A stretch of 62,215 nucleotides of DNA from a virus: positions 1-62,215 of IMG/VR virus record IMGVR_UViG_3300020051_001561, one strand, 5' to 3'. Position 1 is the first letter of the stretch, and every line of letters starts with the position of its first letter. The notes under the pieces are model-generated. The model had not been told where the DNA came from, did no database searches, and saw nothing but the letters and a program-made list of their open reading frames with translations. Positions 54,252 through 61,161 of the stretch are shown in pieces. A program made the translations under genes and the position numbers.

Positions 54252-54259
54252 AATAAATA
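54252..54259 (-). promoter_or_regulatory. TATTTATT late-promoter-like motif, 52986 gene
   Basis: TATTTATT on the coding strand, 33 nt before ATG 54218. Confidence 0.4.
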
Positions 54260-54294
54260 TTCAGAAATAGATAAACAAAACAATATTTCCAAAA

Positions 54295-54636
54295 ATGGCA
54301 AAAACTAAAAAAACCGAAGAAACTAAAGTCACTGAAGAAACAGTAGACCAAGTAACACAAGAAGAAACAACACAAGAAGAAGGTCCTCAACCAATTGGAC
54401 AGTTGTTTAACACAATCAACTACAACAACATGGATGACCTTAATAGTTTCATCTCTAACATGACCCCTGACCAAGGATTATATATCTTGGTTCAAGCAAC
54501 ACGAGCAGCACAAACAAGAGGTGCTTATGGAATGGAAGAAACTGAAACATTATCAAAAGCAATTAGAACATTGACTAATCCTTCTAGTCAGCCTCAGGAA
54601 GCTACTGGCGAACCTGAAGTAAAAACGGAGGAATAA
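54295..54636 (+). CDS. Acidic hypothetical protein (113 aa)
   Basis: Starts MAKTKKTEETKVTEETVDQV; Thr/Glu/Gln-rich ends flank a helical core IGQLFNTINYNNMDDLNSFI ... GLYILVQATRAAQTRGAYGM. No domain recognised. Followed by a clear terminator. Confidence 0.55.
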   Translation: MAKTKKTEETKVTEETVDQVTQEETTQEEGPQPIGQLFNTINYNNMDDLNSFISNMTPDQGLYILVQATRAAQTRGAYGMEETETLSKAIRTLTNPSSQPQEATGEPEVKTEE

Positions 54637-54653
54637 TTTTTAGTTTAGTTGGG

Positions 54654-54681
54654 AATGGGGGGTTTTTACTCCCCATTTTTA
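54654..54681 (+). terminator. Rho-independent terminator after 54295 gene
   Basis: AATGGGG (54654-54660) and CCCCATT (54671-54677) arms, then TTT. Confidence 0.7.
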
Positions 54682-54714
54682 TGCTCTAAAAAATTTTGCC
54701 TAAAAATTACTGAC

Positions 54715-54888
54715 ATGGACAAAAAAGAAATGAATTCACGTATAATTGAAATTGAAATGATTATACGTAGAGCTATGGCTAAAGGTCACCATCCTTCTGA
54801 CGGTGACGAATTTCAACCCCTTAGAGTAGAAAGGGATATTCTAAAAATGATAGTCTCTCAGGACTATAGACCAAAACCGTGGAAATAA
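54715..54888 (+). CDS. Small hypothetical protein (57 aa)
   Basis: ATG 54715 is chosen because the upstream in-frame part is the terminator. Product MDKKEMNSRIIEIEMIIRRA continues with MAKGHHPSDGDEFQPLRVER and ends RPKPWK. No known domain. It sits between two terminators. Confidence 0.5.
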   Translation: MDKKEMNSRIIEIEMIIRRAMAKGHHPSDGDEFQPLRVERDILKMIVSQDYRPKPWK

Positions 54889-54890
54889 AA

Positions 54891-54912
54891 AAGGGGACCG
54901 AATGGTCCCCTT
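54891..54912. terminator. Bidirectional terminator between small gene and capsid gene
   Basis: AAGGGGACC / GGTCCCCTT with GAAT loop. On the minus strand it is followed by a T run, ending the capsid transcript. Confidence 0.85.
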
Positions 54913-54934
54913 CTTGTATCATATAAGATATTGA

Positions 54935-56686
54935 TTATCTCAATTCTCTTAAGTCGAAAGTTCTAACACCATCAACTGTAATCTTACCGTAGAAACGGTT
55001 GTTCACCATCTTCTTAGCGTATCTAGTCATGATACCTTTGATTGGTGTGAAGTTGAATGGGTTATACATTGTAGGTGTCAACTGTAATGGTACGTATGGT
55101 GCGTAAACGTAACCTGTATCCAATAAAGAAGAACCTTTGTGACCTAACAATACAGTGTTTGGTGGGAAGTAAGGGTCACGGTAAACTTGATATCTACCTG
55201 ATAACGTACCTACTCTCTCAATACCCATGTTGTATTGGTCTTGGTCTGGTGCTGCGTTTGATACGTGGAAGTATTCCAAGTCATCAAAGATTGCAGAAAT
55301 TTCAGAAGAAACTACAATCCAGTTAGCACCACCTCTAAGAGTTGATTTGTGAATTTGAGCTGAGATTTGGTTAATCGCAGTAATCAACGTTTGGTTCCAG
55401 TCTTTTTGGTTGTAGTTAACTGAACCGTTAGATACTCTCTTCCATCCGTTGTAGTCCCATCTTAGTGACCATGCCGCACCTTTTCTCAAGTCTCTTAAGA
55501 TTTCACGGTCGATTTCCGCTGCCACTTGCTCAGACAATAAAGCTGTCAATTCAGCTTCAGCGTCGATGTTGTGGAATGCAGAAACGTCTTGTGCAAGTTC
55601 TGGAGACCATTGTGCTCTTAATTTTCTTTCTGTTACAGAAACAGTAACTGCTTCAAGGTCGAAAGATACCTCACCGATTTTATCTTCGAATTCTAAAGTT
55701 TCGTATCTTCTCCATGATGCTGTGAATGTAGCACCTGAAGCAACTGTAGTACCTGTGTAACCGTCTAATGACGTAGAGCCGATAGCTGCTGGAGTTGATA
55801 GGTCTAACTCTAAGTAGATGATACCGTTAGCATCACAGATGTCGTCATACTTACCACCTGGACCTGAACCTGGGAATGGTGCTGCTACTTCTTCACCATA
55901 CTGTACGATACCTTTACCATATTTCTGAGTTACTACTCTGAAGTTATAGTAAACATCATCAGTTGTGTCAAAGTAAGTTTCCAATGAAGCCAAGAAGTCT
56001 TCATTATCCATTTCCTGACCATCAGGACCGATTAATTTACCAGCACCTGCGTTAGAGAAACCTGACAATGCGAACAACAAGCTTCTTACATTAGCAGAAG
56101 CGCCACCCAATACGTCATCCAAAGTAGTTGCTACCAATGCACCTGCATCCCATTTAACTGGAACCAATGTGTCAGTCAATGCTGTGTAAGCACCTTTTGA
56201 GTAGTCAAACAAACCTGCTGGGTCTGAATTTGGAGTTTCTCCTTCGTAGAAACGGTCGTACAAGTTCTTACCACTACCGTAGTTTGAATCTGAAGTAGAT
56301 GGACCGTTAGGTGCACCGAATGGTGCTACGTGTGTACCATCAGAGTTTCTGTTTTGGATTTTAGGTACGAAGTAGAACAATTTACCGATTGGTAAGTTCA
56401 TAGCTTGTACAGATACGATATCGTTAGCCAATAATTTAGAGAATACTCTTCTAACGATAGGAAAGACTACAGTTTCGAATGAACCTGAGTCAGAAGCGTT
56501 TGCTGCTTCGTTGATTAAGTGAGACGCTTGGTTTTCGTATAATTGTGCCACGTTTTCTTTCAAGTGACCTTTCAATCCATCCAAGAAACCTAATTTGTCC
56601 CATTTGTTGATTGTGTCTTCTTTGATAACTTTCAAGTGCTTAAGACCGATGTTACCAACAAGACCTGATTCTAATAATGCTCCCAT
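54935..56686 (-). CDS. gp23: Major capsid protein, gp23-like
   Basis: The protein has 583 aa (T4 gp23 is 521). Phrases ETVVFPIVRRVFSKLLAN, IVSVQAMNLPIGKLFYF, WRRYETLEFEDKIGEVSFDL, VTERKLRAQWSPELAQD, REILRDLRKGAA and MVNNRFYGKITVDG are characteristic of T4-like capsids. The N-terminal region contains HLINE|AANA (cut after E60), matching the I/L-x-E consensus and the place where T4 removes residues 1-65. The scaffold gene lies just upstream. Confidence 0.93.
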   Translation of the reverse strand: MGALLESGLVGNIGLKHLKVIKEDTINKWDKLGFLDGLKGHLKENVAQLYENQASHLINEAANASDSGSFETVVFPIVRRVFSKLLANDIVSVQAMNLPIGKLFYFVPKIQNRNSDGTHVAPFGAPNGPSTSDSNYGSGKNLYDRFYEGETPNSDPAGLFDYSKGAYTALTDTLVPVKWDAGALVATTLDDVLGGASANVRSLLFALSGFSNAGAGKLIGPDGQEMDNEDFLASLETYFDTTDDVYYNFRVVTQKYGKGIVQYGEEVAAPFPGSGPGGKYDDICDANGIIYLELDLSTPAAIGSTSLDGYTGTTVASGATFTASWRRYETLEFEDKIGEVSFDLEAVTVSVTERKLRAQWSPELAQDVSAFHNIDAEAELTALLSEQVAAEIDREILRDLRKGAAWSLRWDYNGWKRVSNGSVNYNQKDWNQTLITAINQISAQIHKSTLRGGANWIVVSSEISAIFDDLEYFHVSNAAPDQDQYNMGIERVGTLSGRYQVYRDPYFPPNTVLLGHKGSSLLDTGYVYAPYVPLQLTPTMYNPFNFTPIKGIMTRYAKKMVNNRFYGKITVDGVRTFDLRELR

Positions 56687-56710
56687 TTTTAGTAATTTTT
56701 AAGTTTTATT

Positions 56711-58108
56711 TTATTTTATTATTTTTGACATCAAATCCTTCATTCTCATGAATTGTGGATTCTCATATGTCTTAGATTCGATAAGATTTGCTGATGAACC
56801 TTTAGATGGAGTCTTACTTACTTTCTCAGTCATAGATTCTGAGATTGTGTTAGCTTCCTTGCTTTCGAATTCTTCTTTCAAAGTCTTATACAAACCTTTT
56901 GATTCTTTCAATGTTTCTACTGAATCGAATCTTCTGAGGATATTGATTTTCTCTTGCTTAGTGGTAGTGTTCTCTGTGAACAAACGTGTAGCGTAAGCCA
57001 AGTTAGAATTGAATACTGCAACCTCGTTCAACTTCTCTTTGAAGATGTTAAGTGCCTTACGGTACTCTTCATTCTTTTCTCTAAGTTGTTGTAACTCTTT
57101 TTCTGTACCTTCACCCAAACGAGCTTTGTTTGGTACTGAATGAGGTCTTGGTAAACCTTTAGATTTGTCAGAAGACGCTTTCTGTCCAGCAGCGTGACTT
57201 CTCACCATACCTTCAACAGCTTCACCTTCAGACTTCTCTTCACGGTCTTTAATGTCATCTTCTAAATCTTCAATATGATATTCATCATTCTTGATATCAG
57301 CTTCATTGTCAGACATTTCTTTCATTTCAGATTCAAATGCTCCGTACTTACCGTCTTCTTCCTCGTGACCATCCACATCTTTTCTGTGGTATTCGTCACC
57401 TTTGTTCATACCGTACTTACCTTCAGCCATTTCCTCTTCTTTATACTCTTCGTCCATATCGTCTTCTTCAGATACTTCGATTTCGTAAACAACTTCATCC
57501 ATATCTTCTTCAGATACTTCCTCAGCCATTTCTTCCTCTTTCTCTTCTGATTCCATTTGGATTTTGTATTCAACGTCAGCTTCTTCGTCTTTGAGTACAA
57601 CATCGTCACCATCTTGAGAGATGATAATTCCGTCTTCTTCACCCATAGCTTTGAAAACCTTTAAGATTTCCTCGTCAGATGCTCCTGTTAAATCAAGAGG
57701 TAAAAGAACTTCTTCTTCATCATCAACTTCCAACTCATCACCAGGTAAGTCCATCATCAACATATCTTCTACGTCTTCCATGTCCATCTCCTCGCCTTCG
57801 TCTTCCATTTCTGAATCTTCATCAGATTCCATGTCCATATCAATGTCCATTTCCTCTTCTCCGTCTTCCATGTCAAGTTCCATTTCTTGTTCAGCCATTT
57901 CTGACCCTTCTTCCATTTTTGAACTTTCTTCCATGTCGACCATTTCAATCTCCTCTTCCTCAGAGAGCGATTCTTTTACTAATTCACTGATTTCTTCCTT
58001 CATTGTAGAAGCAAGTATTCCTTTTGCATTTTCCGTTACGGCTTCTTCCAAATTTTTCATTTGAAGTAGTGCCTCTTCAACTAATGATTTTTTAGTTTCG
58101 TTCGCCAT
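56711..58108 (-). CDS. gp22: Prohead core scaffold, gp22-like
   Basis: The protein has 465 aa and is very acidic. Residues ~45-300 are Glu/Asp/Met-rich (MELDMEDGEEEMDIDM and similar), and the C-terminal part is a coiled coil: LREKNEEYRKALNIFKEKLN and LAYATRLFTENTTTKQEKIN, the most conserved part of gp22. It is larger than T4 gp22 (269 aa) because of the acidic insert. It assembles the core with the protease and is later destroyed. TATTTATA lies 38 nt before ATG 58108. Confidence 0.8.
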   Translation of the reverse strand: MANETKKSLVEEALLQMKNLEEAVTENAKGILASTMKEEISELVKESLSEEEEIEMVDMEESSKMEEGSEMAEQEMELDMEDGEEEMDIDMDMESDEDSEMEDEGEEMDMEDVEDMLMMDLPGDELEVDDEEEVLLPLDLTGASDEEILKVFKAMGEEDGIIISQDGDDVVLKDEEADVEYKIQMESEEKEEEMAEEVSEEDMDEVVYEIEVSEEDDMDEEYKEEEMAEGKYGMNKGDEYHRKDVDGHEEEDGKYGAFESEMKEMSDNEADIKNDEYHIEDLEDDIKDREEKSEGEAVEGMVRSHAAGQKASSDKSKGLPRPHSVPNKARLGEGTEKELQQLREKNEEYRKALNIFKEKLNEVAVFNSNLAYATRLFTENTTTKQEKINILRRFDSVETLKESKGLYKTLKEEFESKEANTISESMTEKVSKTPSKGSSANLIESKTYENPQFMRMKDLMSKIIK

Positions 58109-58146
58109 TTTTTACTTTTTGCGCAAATGTTTATTTATTCGTATAC

Positions 58147-58154
58147 TATAAATA
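58147..58154 (-). promoter_or_regulatory. TATTTATA late-promoter-like motif, scaffold gene
   Basis: TATTTATA 38 nt before ATG 58108; the leader is AT-rich. Confidence 0.5.
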
Positions 58155-58197
58155 TTACGAAAACACAAAAAATATCATTTTTGAAATATTAGGGCAC

Positions 58198-58224
58198 AAA
58201 AAAATCGGAAGTCACCCTCCGATT
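58198..58224 (-). terminator. Rho-independent terminator after 58250 gene
   Basis: AATCGGA (58203-58209) and TCCGATT (58218-58224) arms followed on the minus strand by TTTTTTT. Confidence 0.75.
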
Positions 58225-58249
58225 CTTAAATTTTTTGGTTTGGTTTTTG

Positions 58250-58459
58250 TTATTCGTAAACCTCGTCGATTTTACTTTCAGCACATGCGGTGATTCTCCA
58301 ATCATGTGGGAAACCCTCGAATTTCTTAGTGACTTTAGATTCAACTTCTGTTACGTTGTATCCTTTTACAAGTTTCTCTTCTCTGATTTTTTTAATCTTT
58401 CCTGAATTCTCGTCAGGTAGGTCATACTGAATTTTTGCTACGAAATATTTCTCATCCAT
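58250..58459 (-). CDS. DUF4494-like small protein
   Basis: The protein has 69 aa. KYFVAKIQYDL, KIKKIREEKLVKGYNVTEVE and SKVTKKFEGFPHDWRITACA fit DUF4494, a family common in Bacteroidota (y.v.v.y...g..k...E..lv.a.s.teAE). Function unknown. Lies between gp21 and gp22-like genes. Confidence 0.5.
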   Translation of the reverse strand: MDEKYFVAKIQYDLPDENSGKIKKIREEKLVKGYNVTEVESKVTKKFEGFPHDWRITACAESKIDEVYE

Positions 58460-58472
58460 GGTTATAAAATTT

Positions 58473-59192
58473 TTAATTACCTAAATAATCGGATAATCTT
58501 CTCATTAAGTCAATAGATGCACCCATTCCACCATCAATTCTTGCTTCAGGTTCAGGTCTTTTTTCCTCTTCTAAGTTTTCTTCGTACTTACCCTTATCGT
58601 CCTTATTAAGGAAAAGGTATGCACCTGGAGTAGATGGAGACGATACAAGGTCAAAACAAATAAGTTCAAAATCTTCCTGTACTTCGTTTCTTTCACCCTT
58701 CTTAGCTAATGAACCTACACCACGAGAAGATACACCCATAGTAACACCTTGTCTCATTAAGTTTGCGGCTTGGTCACCAGGACACGAAACAACACCACTA
58801 TCATGGAAACCTGGTGAAGTTAATAATTTTAACTTACCCATTAATGTATTACCTTCCCACCACATATCAGTGATAAGATGTGATACACGGTCCAAATCAA
58901 TCAATGATGATTCAGGGTGGTTCAACTCAGAAATGGATAAACCTTTATTGATAGCCCCTTGATATCTTTCGGCTTCTCTTCTTAATATTTTTTCAGGGTA
59001 GACACGACCGTTTCTGTTTGGTGTATCGAATTTTTGTAATACAGCATAAAACTCAAATGGTTTCGAGTGGTCCAACTGACCATACGATTCTTTGATAACT
59101 TCAGCATTACGGCTATCGTGTGGGTTTACATATCCTGCATCCCATTCAATCAATATTCCCTTCCCTGTATCTTGTGGTCCTAAAACTCTCAT
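58473..59192 (-). CDS. gp21: Prohead maturation protease, gp21-like
   Basis: The protein has 239 aa (T4 gp21 is 212). YAVLQKFDTPNRNGRVYPEK, ISELNHPESSLIDLDRVSHL (catalytic His92), TMGVSSRGVGS (Ser155/156) and ELICFDLVSSPSTPGAYLF are the family motifs. It cuts after I/L-x-E in head proteins. The acidic C-terminal tail may regulate it. TATTTATA lies 16 nt before ATG. Confidence 0.9.
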   Translation of the reverse strand: MRVLGPQDTGKGILIEWDAGYVNPHDSRNAEVIKESYGQLDHSKPFEFYAVLQKFDTPNRNGRVYPEKILRREAERYQGAINKGLSISELNHPESSLIDLDRVSHLITDMWWEGNTLMGKLKLLTSPGFHDSGVVSCPGDQAANLMRQGVTMGVSSRGVGSLAKKGERNEVQEDFELICFDLVSSPSTPGAYLFLNKDDKGKYEENLEEEKRPEPEARIDGGMGASIDLMRRLSDYLGN

Positions 59193-59208
59193 ATGAATAA
59201 ATCTTTAT

Positions 59209-59216
59209 TATAAATA
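59209..59216 (-). promoter_or_regulatory. TATTTATA late-promoter-like motif, protease gene
   Basis: TATTTATA 16 nt before ATG 59192. Confidence 0.55.
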
Positions 59217-59230
59217 CTTAGAAATGGGGA

Positions 59231-59629
59231 TTATTCTATAATGATGTCCCACTCACTTATTTCTACACCAATATACTTTGTATATTTTTTATTCATCACT
59301 TCAGCAACTTTGTTATTGATAACATAACCTAATGGTAAATCTTCTCCTGAATAAACGTCTTTGAGGGCCCAAGTCGATGCGAAACCAGTCACGTCTTGTT
59401 CACCATCATAAGTATATAAAATCTTATCAATCATGACCCTGACAGAAATGTCATTATCTTCCATATCACCTTCTAACATTACATTTCTAAAAGTCACTAC
59501 AGTAAAATCCTCATTTACCGTGAAATCAGACGGGTTAATAATATTGTTAAGGTCATCAATGGCGGTGTTAGCCTCACTGATGACCTTTCTTAATTTTTGT
59601 AGTTGTGATTCTGTAATTTTGATTTTCAC
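59231..59629 (-). CDS. Hypothetical protein with packaged-peptide-like start
   Basis: GTG start at 59629. The protein has 132 aa. MKIKITESQLQKLRKVISEA contains an I-S-E|A site. The body is beta-rich (FTVVTFRNVMLEGD, ISVRVMIDKILYTYDG). Location next to gp21 and the start peptide suggest an internal head protein. No domain known. Confidence 0.55.
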   Translation of the reverse strand: MKIKITESQLQKLRKVISEANTAIDDLNNIINPSDFTVNEDFTVVTFRNVMLEGDMEDNDISVRVMIDKILYTYDGEQDVTGFASTWALKDVYSGEDLPLGYVINNKVAEVMNKKYTKYIGVEISEWDIIIE

Positions 59630-59640
59630 GAAAAAGGTCT

Positions 59641-60111
59641 TTAAGATAAATATTCTTTCTTTTTCGTTTTGGTCTTAGACAACGTAAAATAATCTGAAGA
59701 CATCAATTCATCTGAATAGATTGATTTACATATTTTCTTTACACGGTCCCTCAAAATAATTGATTTGAAATCCATGTGTTCTTTTACAAATAATGTAACC
59801 TCTAAATTCATGAAAGATTTTTTACCCATTTGAATACCACTCGTTCTTAAGTCTAAATCTACAATATTATGTGTTTCAAAAATTAATGGGTCAACACACT
59901 CTAATAAGTTATGTTTAATGTTGCGATTTAAGTTTCCGTTTATTCTGTTCCAATTGTCACTTTCAACAGTTGGTTCAATCCATGATTGAATTGAAATATA
60001 AATTGATTTTAAGTTTTGTGCATCTACAGTTCCATAACTACACTTAGCGTTTTCGAAAATATTTAATTTCGAACTTTTACCTTTTTTCATATATTCTTCA
60101 TATATCTTCAC
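59641..60111 (-). CDS. Hypothetical protein (156 aa)
   Basis: GTG start at 60111, product MKIYEEYMKKGKSSKLNIFE..., with NLNRNIKHNLLECVDPLIFE and a Lys-rich C-terminus SKTKTKKKEYLS. May be a head-completion or connector subunit by position; not recognised. Confidence 0.5.
   Translation of the reverse strand: MKIYEEYMKKGKSSKLNIFENAKCSYGTVDAQNLKSIYISIQSWIEPTVESDNWNRINGNLNRNIKHNLLECVDPLIFETHNIVDLDLRTSGIQMGKKSFMNLEVTLFVKEHMDFKSIILRDRVKKICKSIYSDELMSSDYFTLSKTKTKKKEYLS
59645..59652 (-). promoter_or_regulatory. TATTTATC late-promoter-like motif, 59231 gene
   Basis: TATTTATC 15 nt before GTG 59629, inside the end of the upstream gene. Confidence 0.4.
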
Positions 60112-60175
60112 GTTTATTTGTTGATAAAAGTATAAGAAACTTTTCCTCCTCAGTCAAAATTTGACTTAAAAAAAC

Positions 60176-60183
60176 TATTTATT
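60176..60183 (+). promoter_or_regulatory. TATTTATT motif ahead of bS21
   Basis: TATTTATT 13 nt before ATG 60197. Confidence 0.4.
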
Positions 60184-60196
60184 ATAATAGTCAAGT

Positions 60197-60391
60197 ATGA
60201 TAGTAGTAAAAGTAGATAACAAAAAAGGTGGTATTGAGAGAGCTCTCAAGAATTATAAGTATAAGGTCATAAAGACCAAACAACTTAATAATTTAAGGGA
60301 TGGAAGATACTACGAGAAAAAAACCACAAAGAGAAGAAAGCAATTACAGAAAGCCAAGTATGTGGAAAAATTAAAGGGTTCAGAAGACTGA
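60197..60391 (+). CDS. rpsU: Ribosomal protein bS21, phage-encoded
   Basis: The protein has 64 aa. It starts IVVKVDNKKGGIERALKNYK, followed by REYYEK-like RYYEKKTTKRRKQLQKAKY, matching bS21 (I.V...e.ierALk.yk.k....g....lr.r..y.Kps.kRr.....A.Y...l). Tyr55 falls where Bacteroidota bS21 has the Tyr that helps bury the 16S anti-Shine-Dalgarno. Phage bS21 copies are known in other phages. It has no Shine-Dalgarno itself, and a terminator overlaps its stop. It is flanked by minus-strand head genes. Confidence 0.85.
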   Translation: MIVVKVDNKKGGIERALKNYKYKVIKTKQLNNLRDGRYYEKKTTKRRKQLQKAKYVEKLKGSED

Positions 60392-60402
60392 ACCCTTTTT
60401 TT
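60373..60402. terminator. Bidirectional terminator after bS21 and 60404 gene
   Basis: AAAGGGTTCAG / CTGAACCCTTT with AAGA loop and T-runs on both strands. Overlaps the last codons of bS21. Confidence 0.85.
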
Positions 60403-60403
60403 A

Positions 60404-61138
60404 TTATAGACCTGAATGTAATTGTTTGAGTTTGTATAATGAAACTAAATCGTTTTTACTTTCATTAATTTTAGAAATTGTATTATTAACTTTTTCAGTT
60501 AATTCTGTATCAGTACTTTCAGTTAAAGTAGATTTAAGTTTACCAATAACTGATTCTTTTAATTCAGTCATTTCTTTAGTAATCTCCTCTTTAGTCATTG
60601 ATAATAATCCTTTCAATTCCTCTTTCTCTGATTCACTAATATTTTCATATTCTTTGTTGAAAGTATTCGATGCAATTTTCAACATTGTAGACAATGGTAG
60701 ATTTACTGATTCTTTGATTACGTCTTCAATCTTTGTTTCAGAAAGTGTTCTCTGAATCTTTAATTTTGATTCCACAACTGTCTCCAATTTAGTTAAAGAT
60801 TTTTCGTAAATAACGTTATCAATATCTACGTAATTATTTTCAACAGATTCATCTAAAAGTTCATTAACCCACTTAGATAATTCTTCAATTTTTTCTTTGT
60901 TATTTGTGATGATATCATTTAACTTTTCAAACGACTCATTTACATATACCGAAGCAACTTCTTTAGATAAACCTTTTTGTGAACTTAATTCATCATAAAG
61001 GTAATAGGCTTCAGCCAAATTTTTGTCACCCAAGATTCTTTTTTTGAAACCCTGAAGGTTAGACTTAAAAGATTGTTTACCGTAAGTAGAAACTAACGTT
61101 CTTTCAATCTTTGATTTTATAGCACCGAACTTATTCAT
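60404..61138 (-). CDS. Helical protein of the head module
   Basis: The protein has 244 aa, almost all helix: KIERTLVSTYGKQSFKSNLQ, AEAYYLYDELSSQKGLSKEV, and a C-terminal Ser/Thr/Glu-rich region with KLKSTLTES and INESKNDLVSLYKL. It lies between portal and protease, where T4 has gp67/gp68 prohead core proteins, so a core protein is plausible. L-T-E|S could be a gp21-type cut site. No homologue recognised. Confidence 0.55.
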   Translation of the reverse strand: MNKFGAIKSKIERTLVSTYGKQSFKSNLQGFKKRILGDKNLAEAYYLYDELSSQKGLSKEVASVYVNESFEKLNDIITNNKEKIEELSKWVNELLDESVENNYVDIDNVIYEKSLTKLETVVESKLKIQRTLSETKIEDVIKESVNLPLSTMLKIASNTFNKEYENISESEKEELKGLLSMTKEEITKEMTELKESVIGKLKSTLTESTDTELTEKVNNTISKINESKNDLVSLYKLKQLHSGL

Positions 61139-61150
61139 AATTGTTTTATT

Positions 61151-61158
61151 TATAAATA
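61151..61158 (-). promoter_or_regulatory. TATTTATA late-promoter-like motif, 60404 gene
   Basis: TATTTATA 12 nt before ATG 61138. Confidence 0.55.
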
Positions 61159-61161
61159 TTA

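Noticed and set aside
57275-58064. Plus-strand frames rich in Ser/Phe opposite the scaffold gene
   Set aside because: Antisense of an acidic Glu/Asp/Met repeat; no independent support.
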